Source: Aquilaria yunnanensis (taxonomy: Eukaryota; Streptophyta; Magnoliopsida; Malvales; Thymelaeaceae). From it: a DNA stretch of 64,000 nucleotides. Where the stretch lies: positions 73,624,001 to 73,688,000 of the forward strand of contig CM077599.1 in NCBI GenBank assembly GCA_039654915.1, in the 5' to 3' direction. The position numbers and the translations under genes were made by a program. Shown one piece after another: positions 9,146-21,409 of this stretch (its first letter is position 1; every line of letters begins with the position of its first letter). A model generated the notes under the pieces. It was not told the DNA's origin. It saw nothing but the letters and a program-made list of their open reading frames with translations, and ran no database searches.

Positions 9146-11500
9146 GACTTTTTATTACCCTTTTATATCTTTTATTTGGGTTAAAGTTGTATTAACATCT
9201 GGTAATTGTATGTAGTTTGCTTTTATTAAAGTACAAATATTATTTTCCGTCATAATTATTTCTTTTATACATTTTCTTAAACTAAGTAGTCCCCACATTG
9301 CCTTTCCCTTACTCATCGCTTAAGCTTCTTAGGTGATTATCCCATAATTATACACCTGGATATTAGTTTATGATGACAAACAATCAAAGGATGGCAGATA
9401 TATTTACCACAGTAACCATAGATATACGCATCAAATGTATTACCTACTAGAACTCCTTGCTTCCGCTTAAAAACAAAAGAAAAAAAAAAGAAAGTTAAAG
9501 GCCTTACCTTGCATTGCTTCATTCCCACTTAAGAGAACTCCTCTCCCCTGCTCATACTTCCTACTGAATTCTTGTATTTCCCTCACGTTAAACAAGAAAA
9601 ACATAAAAAATGTTAGTTACTGGAATGCAATGTCATACGATGTACGAACTTAGGAGAAACAAGTTAAAAAAAATTGAAGGCCACCTTTACAGAAGAAGGA
9701 CCGCCACAAAGGGCGGCGCGTGGCGGGTACGCGGCCATTCTTGTCCTGCTGAACGGCCGGATGTCTGTGTATCCTTTTGGTAGGAGATGGTGAAACTTCC
9801 TCCTCCATTTTTTTAAAACTGAGAAGCAACTAAACCCACAAAAAAAAAAAATAATTTTTTTCCCCCGATTTTGAAAAATCTTAAGACCACTAGATTCCTC
9901 TTTTCATGATCTTTACCTTTGTCTTAAACAATTTCTTACAAGACGCAACATTTTTTGGTAGATCAGGGTTGACAGAAATTTCAAAACAAAAATAGAGGCC
10001 AGATGTAGAGAAATCCCTTTAGAATTTGACATCTGTCCTTTGAAGAAAAGTGTAGAGGAGGCGAAGACGAAGAGGAAAACGTTTATGAAAATTGAATCTA
10101 CAAAAAAAAAAAAAAATTCTCCTTGGCGCCGCCGCTGGAAAATTCATATCAACGGCGGCGTTATTCTGGAAAATCCCCCCCCCCCCCACTGGTAATGGCG
10201 CCAGAAAAAATGGCATCACGACGGCCGTTTCAAAATCTACCCCCGACGGCATCGGAAAACTCATCCGGACGGTGGCGCCGTCGCTTGAAACCCAGAAAAT
10301 CTACCCAGAAAACCCAAAAATGCTTGAAATCCAGACAGAAGTTAGAGTATTTAAGTTTTTGTTCACTCGTGGGAGAGTAATAAACCCAAGAATGAAAATG
10401 AACGAACAGAGAAAAAAGAATAGGATTTGTTTTCGCCGTGCATGGAGTCCCTGCCATGAGAAGGAGTACAACGGCAGGAACGCTCACTGGCGGCGGCTTT
10501 TCGTCTCCTAGGTTTAGAGTTCAATTGACGCGTAAAAGAGAGAGAAATGGATTTTTTCTCAGGTTCGGACATGCATCTATATTTATGGGATCGTCCCTAA
10601 TATTCATTCTTCCGTGTGGGCTAAATATTGGAAACATTTTGGGCTGGTTTTAATAATTTCAACCATTGGGCTATACCATTATTTTTTTAGTTTAACCTAA
10701 AAATCTATTTGTCTGCCATGTCCTAACATTTTTACAGCCCACAATCATTAAAGTCAGCCCATGTGTTTTTTGGTTTGTTTAAATTGTCTATGTATATTTT
10801 TTGTAATTAGCAAAAAATTTTTTTTTTCTCAATTAGGAAAATTTTTAAAATTTATGTTCCACCCATTTATTTCCACGTGATATAATATTGATTTTTTTTA
10901 ACTATTTCCGAGGTTAATACTTCAATTTTAGTCATGTGTTCTAATTTTTTCGCCTGTACAAATACTTTGCTTAATATTTTCGTCTAAATTTTTAAATATT
11001 TTTAATTAAATGCTACATTATCCGAACTATTTTTTTTCCTATTTCAAAAAATTTTAAACTGCACTTCTTAAATTTCTAATCTCATTATTTATTTAAATTT
11101 ATATCAAATTTCCATAACTCCTTAAATTTATACATTAAATATATTTATATACAATTACCGTAAATATTTAAATCTTGTAGTTATCATTTCATAAAATTAT
11201 GTAGTTCTCTTTTGTTTTGAATTACACCCTACAAATATGTCATCATTTATACTACTAAATTATTGTTACTTCCATTTTTCAAGTGCTATTTTATGTTATG
11301 GAGTCATTGCCCTCTTCCATTGTTGTCGTTATTCTGTCTAGGGTTGTTGCAGAGTTTCCGAAAATAGAAAATCCTTATATTATTTGATTTTTTTCCTCCC
11401 CAATATAAATGTATGATGTAATGTTCGCACTATTATCTTCATGTAAAATACTTAACATTTCTTGGACCTTATAATCGTATCGTATCACACCTTCTTATAT
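9146..11500. other. Helitron internal non-coding, with a GC-rich island
   Basis: Most of this 2.3 kb is AT-rich and without long conserved frames. Two patches differ sharply: 9685-9775 (GGGCGGCGCGTGGCGGG-like) and about 10010-10620, which has GC-rich, purine/pyrimidine-skewed sequence, a C12 run near 10176, and overlapping frames on both strands up to 139 codons. None shows a recognisable domain. The composition suggests captured host sequence such as a gene's 5' region, as is common in Helitrons, but the source is not identifiable here. Confidence 0.4.
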
Positions 11501-11943
11501 CACTAAATTACCTCTTGGACTTTGACATGGTTCGACTCGGCTCTCAAACTTTACAAATTGGAACCTTTTACCCTCTCAACCCGGTTAAACGGAGAATGTG
11601 TACTAAAATAAAAATTAAAATATAACTGAAAGGCTAACTAAATTATTTATCCAATAATTGACCATTGTTAACAAACAATAAGCACAAAGGCTTCAATTTC
11701 ATATTGAGATTATTCATCTTTCCCTTATTTTTCCCTATAGGTTTGTGTTAATGTTTCTTATTGTTTGCTCACAATAGGCCAAAATTAGACAAATGATTTA
11801 GTTACCCCTTTAATTTTTCTTTTATTTTATTTTAGTATATATTATTTATTTAATTGGATTGAGGGACTAAAAGGTTCCAATTTATAAAGTTTGAGGGGCG
11901 AGTCAAACCAAGTTGACATTCAAGGAGCAAAAGAGACATTAGG
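11501..11943. mobile_element. Foldback MULE-type MITE nested in the Helitron
   Basis: The left arm (11501 to about 11620, with GACTCGGCTCTCAAACTTTA) matches the reverse complement of the right arm (about 11820-11943, with GACTCGCCCCTCAAACTTTA). The TIRs are well over 100 bp in a 443-bp element. Near-identical flanking octamers TCTTATAT (11493-11500) and CCTTATAT (11944-11951) may be the target duplication. Long TIRs and an 8-9-bp duplication point to a MULE-derived MITE. It is younger than the Helitron. Confidence 0.6.
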
Positions 11944-12256
11944 CCTTATATTTATGGCTACTACTTATGGTTTGGTAACAAATGATTAATACTTTAATAA
12001 ATAAATTGAAAAAAAGTATATGAATAAGGAATCGAAGAATGGTATGCATGGTTATGATAATTTTGGAATTTTCATCTGAAAAATATCCATCCCAATTGTG
12101 TTTCTTTTCTAATTTTATATTTCTATACTTTATAATTACTTTAAAGTCATACTTATGTGAATATTATTTACTATTAAAAAAATTTTGTTCAAATTTATTT
12201 CCTATCCCCACTTATCGTGCTGTATGTGCCTCACCTTGCAAATACAATTCTTCATC

Positions 12257-12964
12257 ATGTTGCGCATACCCATTGATATTATTGCCCTCATTCTCTCAAA
12301 AGTCTTATTTGATACGCCAAATGAATCTGGGAATCTAGCATCTGTGCACAGTTCTTTTGCAATTGCCTTCACCATCCCTGCTATTTTCACTTCTTTCGAT
12401 GTTTCACCTCTCATGTGGGCTTGGTATCCTAACCGAGCTTCCCCTCGGTACAAAAAGTTGAAAGACTCCGGCCATCCGATTGCTATCTTCATTCATGGCG
12501 TTATTTTGTATTTTAAGTACGGTGCATTTGATGAAGGATTATCCTTCATATATTTATCTTCTGTTCGTGGGATACCCGTTGCAAAGTACATATATGCTAT
12601 TCTTGGAAGTGTTCGTGGTCCTTTTCATATAAAACAAGGGATTGAATACATCAATACACTTAAACAAGAAAAGGGCATACATTGGGGGAAGTGTATCATT
12701 GATCTTCGACATCAAGCTGATTTTGTGATTACGACTGTTGTCAAGAGGTGGCCTGGTCAAAAGTGTTACTTATTCATTGAACCTGCCGATCGACAACACC
12801 AGCATCGCCGTTGTGGAATGTGTGTCCATTGCATCCTTCTCGCTCCTCGTATGAATAGGTGGATTGAGGCCTACTATGAGATTGATGATCCTAGGTTGTG
12901 TGAAGAATGTGTAGTCGATGACGAGTTTAGGTCTCTCATTACATTGCTTCGTAGGTTTGAATAG
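12257..12964 (+). CDS. F-box-like protein, Helitron cargo (235 aa)
   Basis: The frame opens with MLRIPIDIIALILSKV, which looks like the start of an F-box helix (L-P-x-D-I-x-x-x-I-L-S-x-V). The middle has a repeat-like GHPIAIFIHGVILYFKYGAF followed by a GL.. segment, as in plant F-box proteins of the At2g35280 group, where Sel1-like helices follow the F-box. The C-terminus has paired cysteines (CGMCVHC and CEEC..D.EF), also seen in that group. Such proteins would act as substrate adaptors of SCF ubiquitin ligases. An in-frame ATG exists upstream at 12185, but 12257 matches the F-box start. The frame is intact. It lies 385 bp before the Rep/helicase gene on the same strand. It could be captured host sequence or a stable Helitron gene. 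Confidence 0.55.
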   Translation: MLRIPIDIIALILSKVLFDTPNESGNLASVHSSFAIAFTIPAIFTSFDVSPLMWAWYPNRASPRYKKLKDSGHPIAIFIHGVILYFKYGAFDEGLSFIYLSSVRGIPVAKYIYAILGSVRGPFHIKQGIEYINTLKQEKGIHWGKCIIDLRHQADFVITTVVKRWPGQKCYLFIEPADRQHQHRRCGMCVHCILLAPRMNRWIEAYYEIDDPRLCEECVVDDEFRSLITLLRRFE

Positions 12965-13349
12965 GCATGCCTCTTTACTTTCTACGATTTATAAGTTAGG
13001 GTTATTCTACTTAGGATTTACTATTTCGTGTCCCCATCTAAATATATTCCCCATTTTATAGGCGTATATTTATCAATGCTTGGTCTGAACACATTTTAAT
13101 TGGTCTATACCACTGCTCTTCCTTAATGGTTGTTCTCTTGTCAATGTGTTTTTCATTATTCCTTCCTTAGTGTGATTTATATTGTTGCTATGCTTTCATT
13201 ATATATATCTTTCTCCCTGATTGACCTTTTTCAATGCATTTACTTTCTGTTTTATGCAACTCCGTGTAGATTCTATAAACTGACTATCATATACAATTAG
13301 GCTTAGGGATTATATTAATATTGTTACATTACCTTACAATTGTAAGGAC
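12965..13349. other. Spacer between F-box-like and Rep/helicase genes
   Basis: AT-rich intergenic sequence inside the Helitron, expected to hold the 3' end of the upstream gene and the promoter of Rep/helicase. No unambiguous TATA box or polyadenylation signal stands out. Confidence 0.4.
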
Positions 13350-16300
13350 ATGGATTCTCGCGCTCGAAGAGCGCACCGGATTGAGCTGCGACGTGCTAAT
13401 CGAGAAGCTCGCCGATTTGTTCCAATTATAGCCAATCGTAATTCTAACCGATCGGCCACTGGACCTTGCTCTTCTACTCCTCGCTTAGCCACCGCTCGAC
13501 TTGATTTCTTATCTCGAACCCCATCTTCTTCATCTGTTCCAACTCATTCACCATGTAATATTTCGTCATCTCGTCCTCCTCTTGCTGATATATCAAACCG
13601 ACTCCCCTTTAATGATGAGTTTACAAATTCTTCACCACCAATTAACCAAGCTGCCATTCGTATGCCTTCTTTAATATCTCATTCCTCACCATCAGTGCGT
13701 ATTCCTCAAACCTTGGAAGTTGGTGAGAGTTCCTCTTCTCGTACAAGACATTCACACATGCAGAGAAGATTATCTTTCGGTCCTGAATATACCCCTATTA
13801 CACCATTCAATGATTTTACACCTCATATTCCAGGTAAGGTTATACGATGTTTAAAATACTTCCATTATATTTCATTGACCTCCTTTTAATACACATGCAT
13901 AACTTTTCTTACCAAATATTACTTCGATGTGAATGCCCAAGAAGTTGATGACATTTAGGAACCTGGTATTCATGGCCATCAGTTACAGCAAGATGATCAT
14001 CAACGTATGCCATATTCTCTTATCACCTTACCCTGTTTCTAAGTAACATGTTATCCTCTTCCTAATTTTATTATATGTTCTAGGGAGATGTTCATCTTAT
14101 CAAGATCTTGGTCCCCCAAACAGTATTTGTTCACATTGTGGGGCCATTATGTGGTATGATGAAAGAAGCAATAAGTCATATAGCAGGAGTAACCCTGAAT
14201 TCTCTTTATGTTGTCGTAAGGGCAAGGTTTCTATTCCTCATTCGCCACCACCACCTGAATTCATTCACCATTTGTTTGACTATAATGGTGATGAGATATC
14301 AAGGTACTTTCGTAGGCATATCCGAGAATTCAATTGTAGATTTTCTTTCACCTCAACTGGTGCGTATGTCGATTCAAGTACACATGATGGACAAGGTCCA
14401 CCAACATTCAGATCTTCTGGAATGAATTATCACCGCATTGGATCTTTATATCCTAATACGGGAGATCGTCCTCGCTTTGCCCAGCTTTACATGTATGACA
14501 CTGAGCATGAAACATATAATCGGATTATGAGTTTTGGTGATGGAAGTTACACTGAGAATGATCGACTCATTGTTGACGGTTTGATACGGATGTTTGATGA
14601 ACACAATGAGCTGGTGAGATTTTTTAGAATGGCCCGAGATCGTGTGGGTGATATGACACAGCCCCCTGTGCGCATCCGACTTCTAAGTTCTAGGGGACAC
14701 GATAGACGTTATAATCTCCCTATTTCTAATGAGGTTGCTGGCCTGTTTGATGGCATTGATGAGGACAATGGTAACTATCGAGATATACTGGTTTACCCAC
14801 GAAATTCAGAACCACATAGAATTGACTTCTTCCACCCAAAGCGTTGTGCTATGCATTTTCCTTTATTCCTTGTGTATGGAGAAGATAGTTACCATCTTGA
14901 AATAAGTTATGTGACAGAGGACGGCCAGCTATCTCGTGTAGGAACTGTAACTCCAAGGGAGTTTTATGCATTTCAAATGCAGCAACGACATAATGTTCAT
15001 TCTCTTATCCTCTTGGGGGGTCGATTATTCCATGAATATGCTGTTGATGCTTATTGTGTAACCCTTGAATCCCGTTTTTCTTGGCTTAGAAGAAATCGAA
15101 ATTGATTTCGTGCTGAGATCTTATGTGGGTTACAAGATGCAGTGAATCGGGGTGATATAGATGCTTCATTGTATGGTAGGAGAACCATTCTACCGTCTTC
15201 CTTCGTTGGGGGTCCAAGGTATATGATACAAAATTATCAGGACTCGATGGCTTTATGTCGAGTTATGGGGTACCCAGATTTATTCATTACATATACGTGT
15301 AACCCAAAATGGCCAGAAATTCAGCATTTTCTCCAACTGATTCCTGGGCAGCCCCCTGAAGATAGACCTGATATTGTGGATCGTGTATTCATGATGAAGT
15401 TATACTATTTTATGCAAGATATCACCAAAGGGAGACACTTCGGCCGCACCATTGGAGATATTTGCACCGTTGAATTTCAGAAGCGAGGCCTACCTCATGC
15501 CCATATTGCTCTTTTTCTTCATCCAGATGACAAGATCAACACGTCTGCTAAAATTGATCGGTTCATTTCTGCAGAACTCCCTGATAAGGATAAAGATCCC
15601 ATCGGATATAAGGCAGTTGTTACCTATATGCTTCATGGTCCATGTGGGCCTGCCAACCCACGATGTCCATGTATGGTGAATAATTCCTGTTCAAAACATT
15701 ACCCACGTACTTTCCAGAATGAGACCATGATTAACGAAGATGGTTTCCCCCTTTATCGGAGGAGGCATGATAATCATGTCGTAATGATCAATGGAATACC
15801 ATTAGATAATCATTCAGTCATCCCCCATAACCGTGATCTATGTGTTAAGAATGATTGTCATGTGAATGTGAAGCTTACAAACAGGGGCATGTGTGTCAAG
15901 TATTTGTGTAAATATGTGTGTAAGGGTGCTGACATGTCAACTGTTATTTTGGAAGGCCGTCGACCGGGTCAGGGTAGTACAAGTAGGTCATCTAGGAATG
16001 AATATGATGAGATAAAGGCGTACATGGATTGTAGGTTTGTTTCAGCATCTGAGGCCATCTGGCGTATTTTTGGCTTCTTTATTCATGAGCATCATCCAGC
16101 TGTAGAAAGACTGTCTTTCCATTTACCCAATGAGCAGAATGTGATGTATGAAGAGGGTGAAGACCTTCGTGATATCGTGCGGGCTCAGCAGGAAAGTATG
16201 ACCGAGTTTGAGGCTTGGATGCACTGTAATTCGCATGACGAGCTAGCAGCTACACTGACATACATTCAATTCCCTCAACATTTTGTGTTCAATAGACAAA

Positions 16301-18360
16301 CAAAAATGTGGACTCGTCGCCGTAGGGGACACAGTGTTGGGAGATTATACTTTGTCCACCCGACTGCAGGGGAAAAATTCTACTTACGTATGCTTTTGAA
16401 TGTTGTTAAAGGGCCACGATCATATGAGGAAATTCGCACAGTGAATGGGGTTCTATACCCAACATATAGAGAAGCGTGTTTCGTACTGGGGCTTCTGGAG
16501 GGTGACGGAGAATGGAATCAGTGCTTACGTGAGGCAGCTGAGTGGGCATCTGCAAACCAATTACGACAGCTATTTATGATCTTCTTACTATTTTGTCGTG
16601 TTGAGGACCCACTTGCACTCTGGACAGGTAATGTTTCTTCCTTATGTGAAGATATCTTATACCGGCAACGGAGGTTGTTCAACAATTCACAACTTTTTCT
16701 TACTGAAGAGGAGCAACAAAATTATGCACTATATGATATTGAAGTAGGAATGAATAGGGTTGGAAGAAGTTTGCGAGAATTCTCAAGTATGCCATTCCCA
16801 CAACTTGATAGTACGATCTTGCTCCAAAACTCACTCCTAATTGAGGAACTTAACTACAATAGGCCTGCTCTTGCTGCAGAACATTCAGAGTTGGTTCAAC
16901 AATTAAATGACGGCCAACGTCATGTCTACTCAGAGCTCCTTCGTGTTGTACAGTCTCGTGAAGGTGGTTTCTTCTTTGTGCACGGAAGTGGAGGAACGGG
17001 TAAGACTTTCCTATGGCGCACTATCATTTCTAGACTACGATCGTCTGGTAAAATTGTCCTCGCTGTAGCGAGCTCTGGAATTGCATCACTTTTGATACCC
17101 GGAGGAAGAACTGCGCATTCTAGATTTAAGATCCCTATTCCTGCAGATAGTACTTCAATGTGCAATATTAAGAGATCAACCCCAATGGCTGAGCTTATTT
17201 CCAACACCAGTTTGGTTATATGGGATGAAGCTCCTATGGCACATCGACATACCTTTGAAGCTGTTGATCGCACCTTTCGTGACATTCTTACTGTGGTTGA
17301 TCCTGCTTCTGCAACCAAAATATTTGGTGGTATTCCTGTAGTTCTTGGTGGTGATTTTAGACAAATTTTGCCTGTTATTCGACATGGTAGTCGTGCGAAT
17401 ATAGTTGGAGCTTCAATATTGTCATCTCCACTTTGGCCTCAATGTACAGTGTACTACCTTACGCAAAATATGCGCCTACAAAACTCAACATCACCTGAAG
17501 TAAATGCATTTCATCAATGGATTATGCAAGTAGGAGATGGTTCTGTACTATCACGAAGACTATCTGAGGATGAAGAGGAACCTACATGGATTAAGATCCC
17601 GACTGAGTACTTAATCCCATCTTCTATAGATCCTATTGCTGATGTCATTGCTACAACTTATCCAGATTTGGTTCTGAGATACGAGGATGTCAACTACTTG
17701 AAGGAACGATCTATTCTTTCATGCACTAATGATATTGTCGACAAGGTGAATGATACTATTATTAGTATGCTTCCTGGTGATGTGGAAACTTTTCTCAGTG
17801 CCGATAAAGTTTCACCTGTATCAGATAATTTTGAAGCACATACATCCTTGTATCCAACAGAGTACCTTAATACTTTCAAGTTCTCCGGTTTCCCTAACCA
17901 TGAACTTCGACTGAAGGTTGGCGTTACTGTTATGCTGTTGAGGAATTTGAACCAATCCCTAGGTTTGTGCAATGGCACACGAATGGTCATTACAAGGTTA
18001 GCACAAAGGGTCATTGAGGCAGAAATTATCACAGGTGTGAACTCTGGACAACGTTATTTTATTCCACGGGTTGAAATGGTGCCTTCTGATAGTGACTTGC
18101 CTTTCGTCTTCTGCCGGAGACAATTCCCACTGAAGGTCTGTTTTGCCATGACTATAAATAAAAGTCAAGGACAGACTTTTAACTATGTCGGCCTATATCT
18201 ACCGGAACCTATTTTCAGCCATGGCCAACTATATGTAGCTGCCTCTCGGGTCACAAGTCCTGCTGGTTTTCGTGTACTCATCAATACAGATGACCGTAAT
18301 AACACAGTAACAAGGAATATAGTGTACCGTGAAGTCTTCCAGCTGCTCAACCAACCTTAA
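13350..18360 (+). pseudogene. Helitron Rep/helicase (HUH nuclease plus PIF1-like helicase), two nonsense codons
   Basis: The proposed exons 13350-13833, 13942-14004 and 14084-18360 join in phase to about 1,608 codons, a normal size for plant RepHel. The N-terminus has a zinc-finger-like C-S-H-C-G segment near 14130-14150. Rep motif 2 is GLPHAHIALFL with HxH at 15496-15504. Rep motif 3 is KYLCKYVCKG with the two tyrosines at 15901 and 15913. The SF1 PIF1-like helicase has Walker A GSGGTGKT (16984-17007), Walker B VIWDEAP around 17215-17235, and late motifs TINKSQGQTF and HGQLYVAASRV before the stop at 18358. It would nick, unwind and transfer one DNA strand during rolling-circle transposition. 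TAG at 13956 (small middle exon, less certain) and TGA at 15103 interrupt an otherwise open frame. The long 3' part alone (15142-18360, 1,072 codons) is intact. Confidence 0.93.
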
Positions 18361-18476
18361 TCATTCTTTGAACTGTTATTGTATGTATTATGTGATTGCA
18401 ACTTAATTTGACATAAACTTATATGTGTGGACTAACATAAAAGTTTGTTCTTGTGTTTCCCAAGTTACAGCTGAAG

Positions 18477-21282
18477 ATGAGGCCACAACTTACACTCATT
18501 AGTCAATTAAGTCCTCTTACTTATAGGTGGACTATTAAGGTACGGGTAACGCGAATCTGGGAAGCCATCAATGTCAATAACAATGACCGATTCGGAATAT
18601 CGCTAACACTACTTGATGAGAAGGTACTCCTCCAGATAATCTTTCTACCATAAAACCTTATTCAAATTTACAATTTCCCTCTACTTACTTCTTTTTTTAT
18701 ACATTGTATGTCTCTTTTTAGAATGATCACATTCATGCAATGGCTTCCAACTCCATAGCTCCCAGATTGACATCTGTTCTACAGGAAGGGAATGTTTATA
18801 TCATCTCTAATTTTGGTGTTTTTAAGGCTGACAGAGCATACCGACCAGTTACTAATGATAACATAATTCGTTTCACTGCAAGTACGACAGTCACACCGGT
18901 CTCTGTTCCTGTTCCAAACATTCCGCGGTATAAATTTGAGTTTGTGCCTTTTGATCAAATTCATCTCCGGCATCCCGCAAATTTTCAACTATGTGGTATG
19001 ACTTCCAATACAAAGCATTTCACATCTGGTATGTCATTAGTTTAGACTTTCAACTTATTATTCTTCAATTTGCAGATGTTGTTGGGAAGCTCATCGAGGT
19101 TGCTGATGTCTCTGAGATCATTCGCTCTGATGGATTACCAACAAAAAAACGTATCATCAAGGTTCAGAATATAAGGTAACTATATCTACCACTACTATCT
19201 ATTGTATGTGCATCTTATTTCCATTACGGCTACAGAATCATTCTTCATAAACATTACATCAATCCTTTAGTGGTTCAACCATGGACATAACTTTCTGGGG
19301 AGCTCAGACAAATTCTGTTGATTTCAACTCACTACTTAATTCATCAACGAACCAAATTCTGGTTATCACCTCGACCTCTGTTAAAATGTGTCAAGGTATG
19401 TTATTTACTAACTTATAACTAATGCCTCATATTAATTTCTTTCACAGCTTCCTGTTGATTATATATATTCCTAATTTTTAGGAGCATATAATTTGGCTTC
19501 AACATCAGGAACTAAAGTTTATGTGAACATCGACATTGTTGAGGTCAACCAATTCCTTGAATCGTATATCCCTCTCACTTTTTTCTCCCTCATTCTATCT
19601 CTTTTATTATGGGAATTACATATATGGTTTTTTTATTATCTACTCTTATGAAAAACATATTTCATCACCATATAGATCATCAACTACAATGGCTATTGTC
19701 CATCATTATGTTCCTCATCCGGCTGAACGTCGGGCTGACATGCGTCTTCTTTATGGGCGCCGGAGAACAATTCATGAAATTAAGGAATTGCTTGCCTGTG
19801 GCCCTTCATTTGTAAGTTAGTCACATTCTATTACATTTAACTGCTATAGTATATAAGATGATGATTCTTTACATATCAACATTTATATTTCACTTTCAGT
19901 CCAATTCCTACACTTGCTGTGCAACTGTTGCTGAACTACTCATTGAACGAGGGTGGTGGTATTTTAGTTGTAAAAAATGTTGTAAAAAGGTTGAACCAAT
20001 TGGTTTAACTTTCTTCTGCCGTGACTGTAACACTGTCAATCGTACACCACCTTTACGATATCTATTAATCATTCATTTATGTAGATTTCTGACACTTTTA
20101 CATTCATATTATCTTATACATACCAATATTTATTCAATCCTTTTCTTTACCATTGCAGGTTTAAGGCAATTGTGCGAGTATTTGACTTTACTGGCACAAT
20201 ATTATTTACCATGCTTGATGCAGTGGCTACAAAATTTTTTGGTTGCTCCGCTGCAATCCTCCGTTCTATTGAACAATCGGTCCCTCCTTCATCTTACTAC
20301 TCTTCTTTCATTTACCTTTTCTTCAGCTATCCAAACTTGGATTTTGAAGTTTAATTCATCTCACTAACTATGATCTTCACTGATCAATGCTACTTACATA
20401 GGATAATGGCCCTACAAAACTTCAGGAGCGGATTGATCAATCACTGAATCGTGAGCTCATTCTTGAGGTTGACTTAACATCTTTTAACTTCCAAAATCCT
20501 TCTTCCCCATTGACACTTAAGAAGTTTCACGCAATCGATGAAGTGGAAGAAGAACTTGCATTTCGATTGAAAGACCAGCTTGTATGCTTTCCTTGTTTTA
20601 TATACAGCATAACTCGCTTCCATTTTAGTTTTCAATTTCATATAACAATTTTTATTACTCAACAGCAACCCAGCCAGGCTTGTGAAAGATATTCACCCCT
20701 TTCTCGAGAACAACTGGTTAACGTTACTTCATCCATTGTTCGACATGAATCTATACATGGGTATGTTCTTTTATATGATTTCGTTTCTTATCTGGTAATA
20801 TAATCTTTATTCTTATTCTTTATATTAATGATCATTTAGCGAGGAAGCAAGTTCTTCAAGTTGCACTTTTGCTCAACCACTGCACTCGGCCACATCACCA
20901 AGCACTGAAGATGAAATTGCCTCTGTTCTGTAAGAATCATCTTCCATGTAGTCTCGTCTGCTTCTTCCAACGTTCATTTCACTCTTACCTTCATAATTCA
21001 ATATCCTTACAGGTTGAATCTACGTAATACCCCTCCTTCTTCTACCGGTCATAACACCATTCATGATTTTGCATGGCTGATTATTGCGGCATATGAATGG
21101 TTATTTTTTCCTCTCTAATCTCTCCATTTTTTTTTATCTCATCAACATTTTAGTTATCAAAACTTTTTCCTATTGTCCTATATACTGTTACTTCTATTAA
21201 CAAACGTTCTTTTATTTACAGGATTGAACTCGTGGATTGCTGTGATGTTGCTGCAGAATTCCCAAAAATTGAATTCCCTTAG
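18477..21282 (+). CDS. RPA70-like single-strand DNA-binding protein, 13 exons, 551 aa (Helitron)
   Basis: The exons I infer are 18477-18623, 18722-18995, 19076-19175, 19271-19395, 19482-19563, 19676-19811, 19900-20057, 20159-20279, 20402-20581, 20666-20760, 20840-20929, 21013-21099 and 21222-21282. The phases agree at every junction and sum to 1,656 nt. The N-terminal OB fold starts WTIKVRVTRIWEA (DUF223-like), a second OB fold follows at about 19076-19563, and the C-terminal Rep_fac-A_C-type domain has a CX2C...CX2C zinc ribbon (SCKKCCKK, then FFCRDC) near 19965-20035. Replication protein A coats single-stranded DNA, and plant Helitrons often carry such a gene beside Rep/helicase. The donor after exon 7 is AT (20058-20059) where GT is expected, so correct splicing is doubtful. 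The donor GTCCCT after exon 8 is weak. Confidence 0.85.
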
Positions 21283-21409
21283 ATGATATGACTACCCCTT
21301 CATCCCTCAAGCTGTAACTTCATTTTATTATATCATCTCTCTGCAACTAATTTACGCATGATATTAGTACATTGTCATTGATACACAATTTTATATATGA
21401 ACTACAATT

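Noticed and set aside
10019..10572. Protein gene in the GC-rich Helitron island
   Set aside because: Frames overlap on both strands with no domain, poly(A) and poly(C) runs break them, and codon use gives no preference.
16926..17318. 130-codon minus-strand frame
   Set aside because: It is a shadow of the Rep/helicase coding sequence on the opposite strand.
20058..20158. U12-type AT-AC intron in the RPA gene
   Set aside because: The donor ATATCTATT departs from the ATATCCTT consensus and the acceptor is AG; a mutated GT donor is simpler, though not proven.
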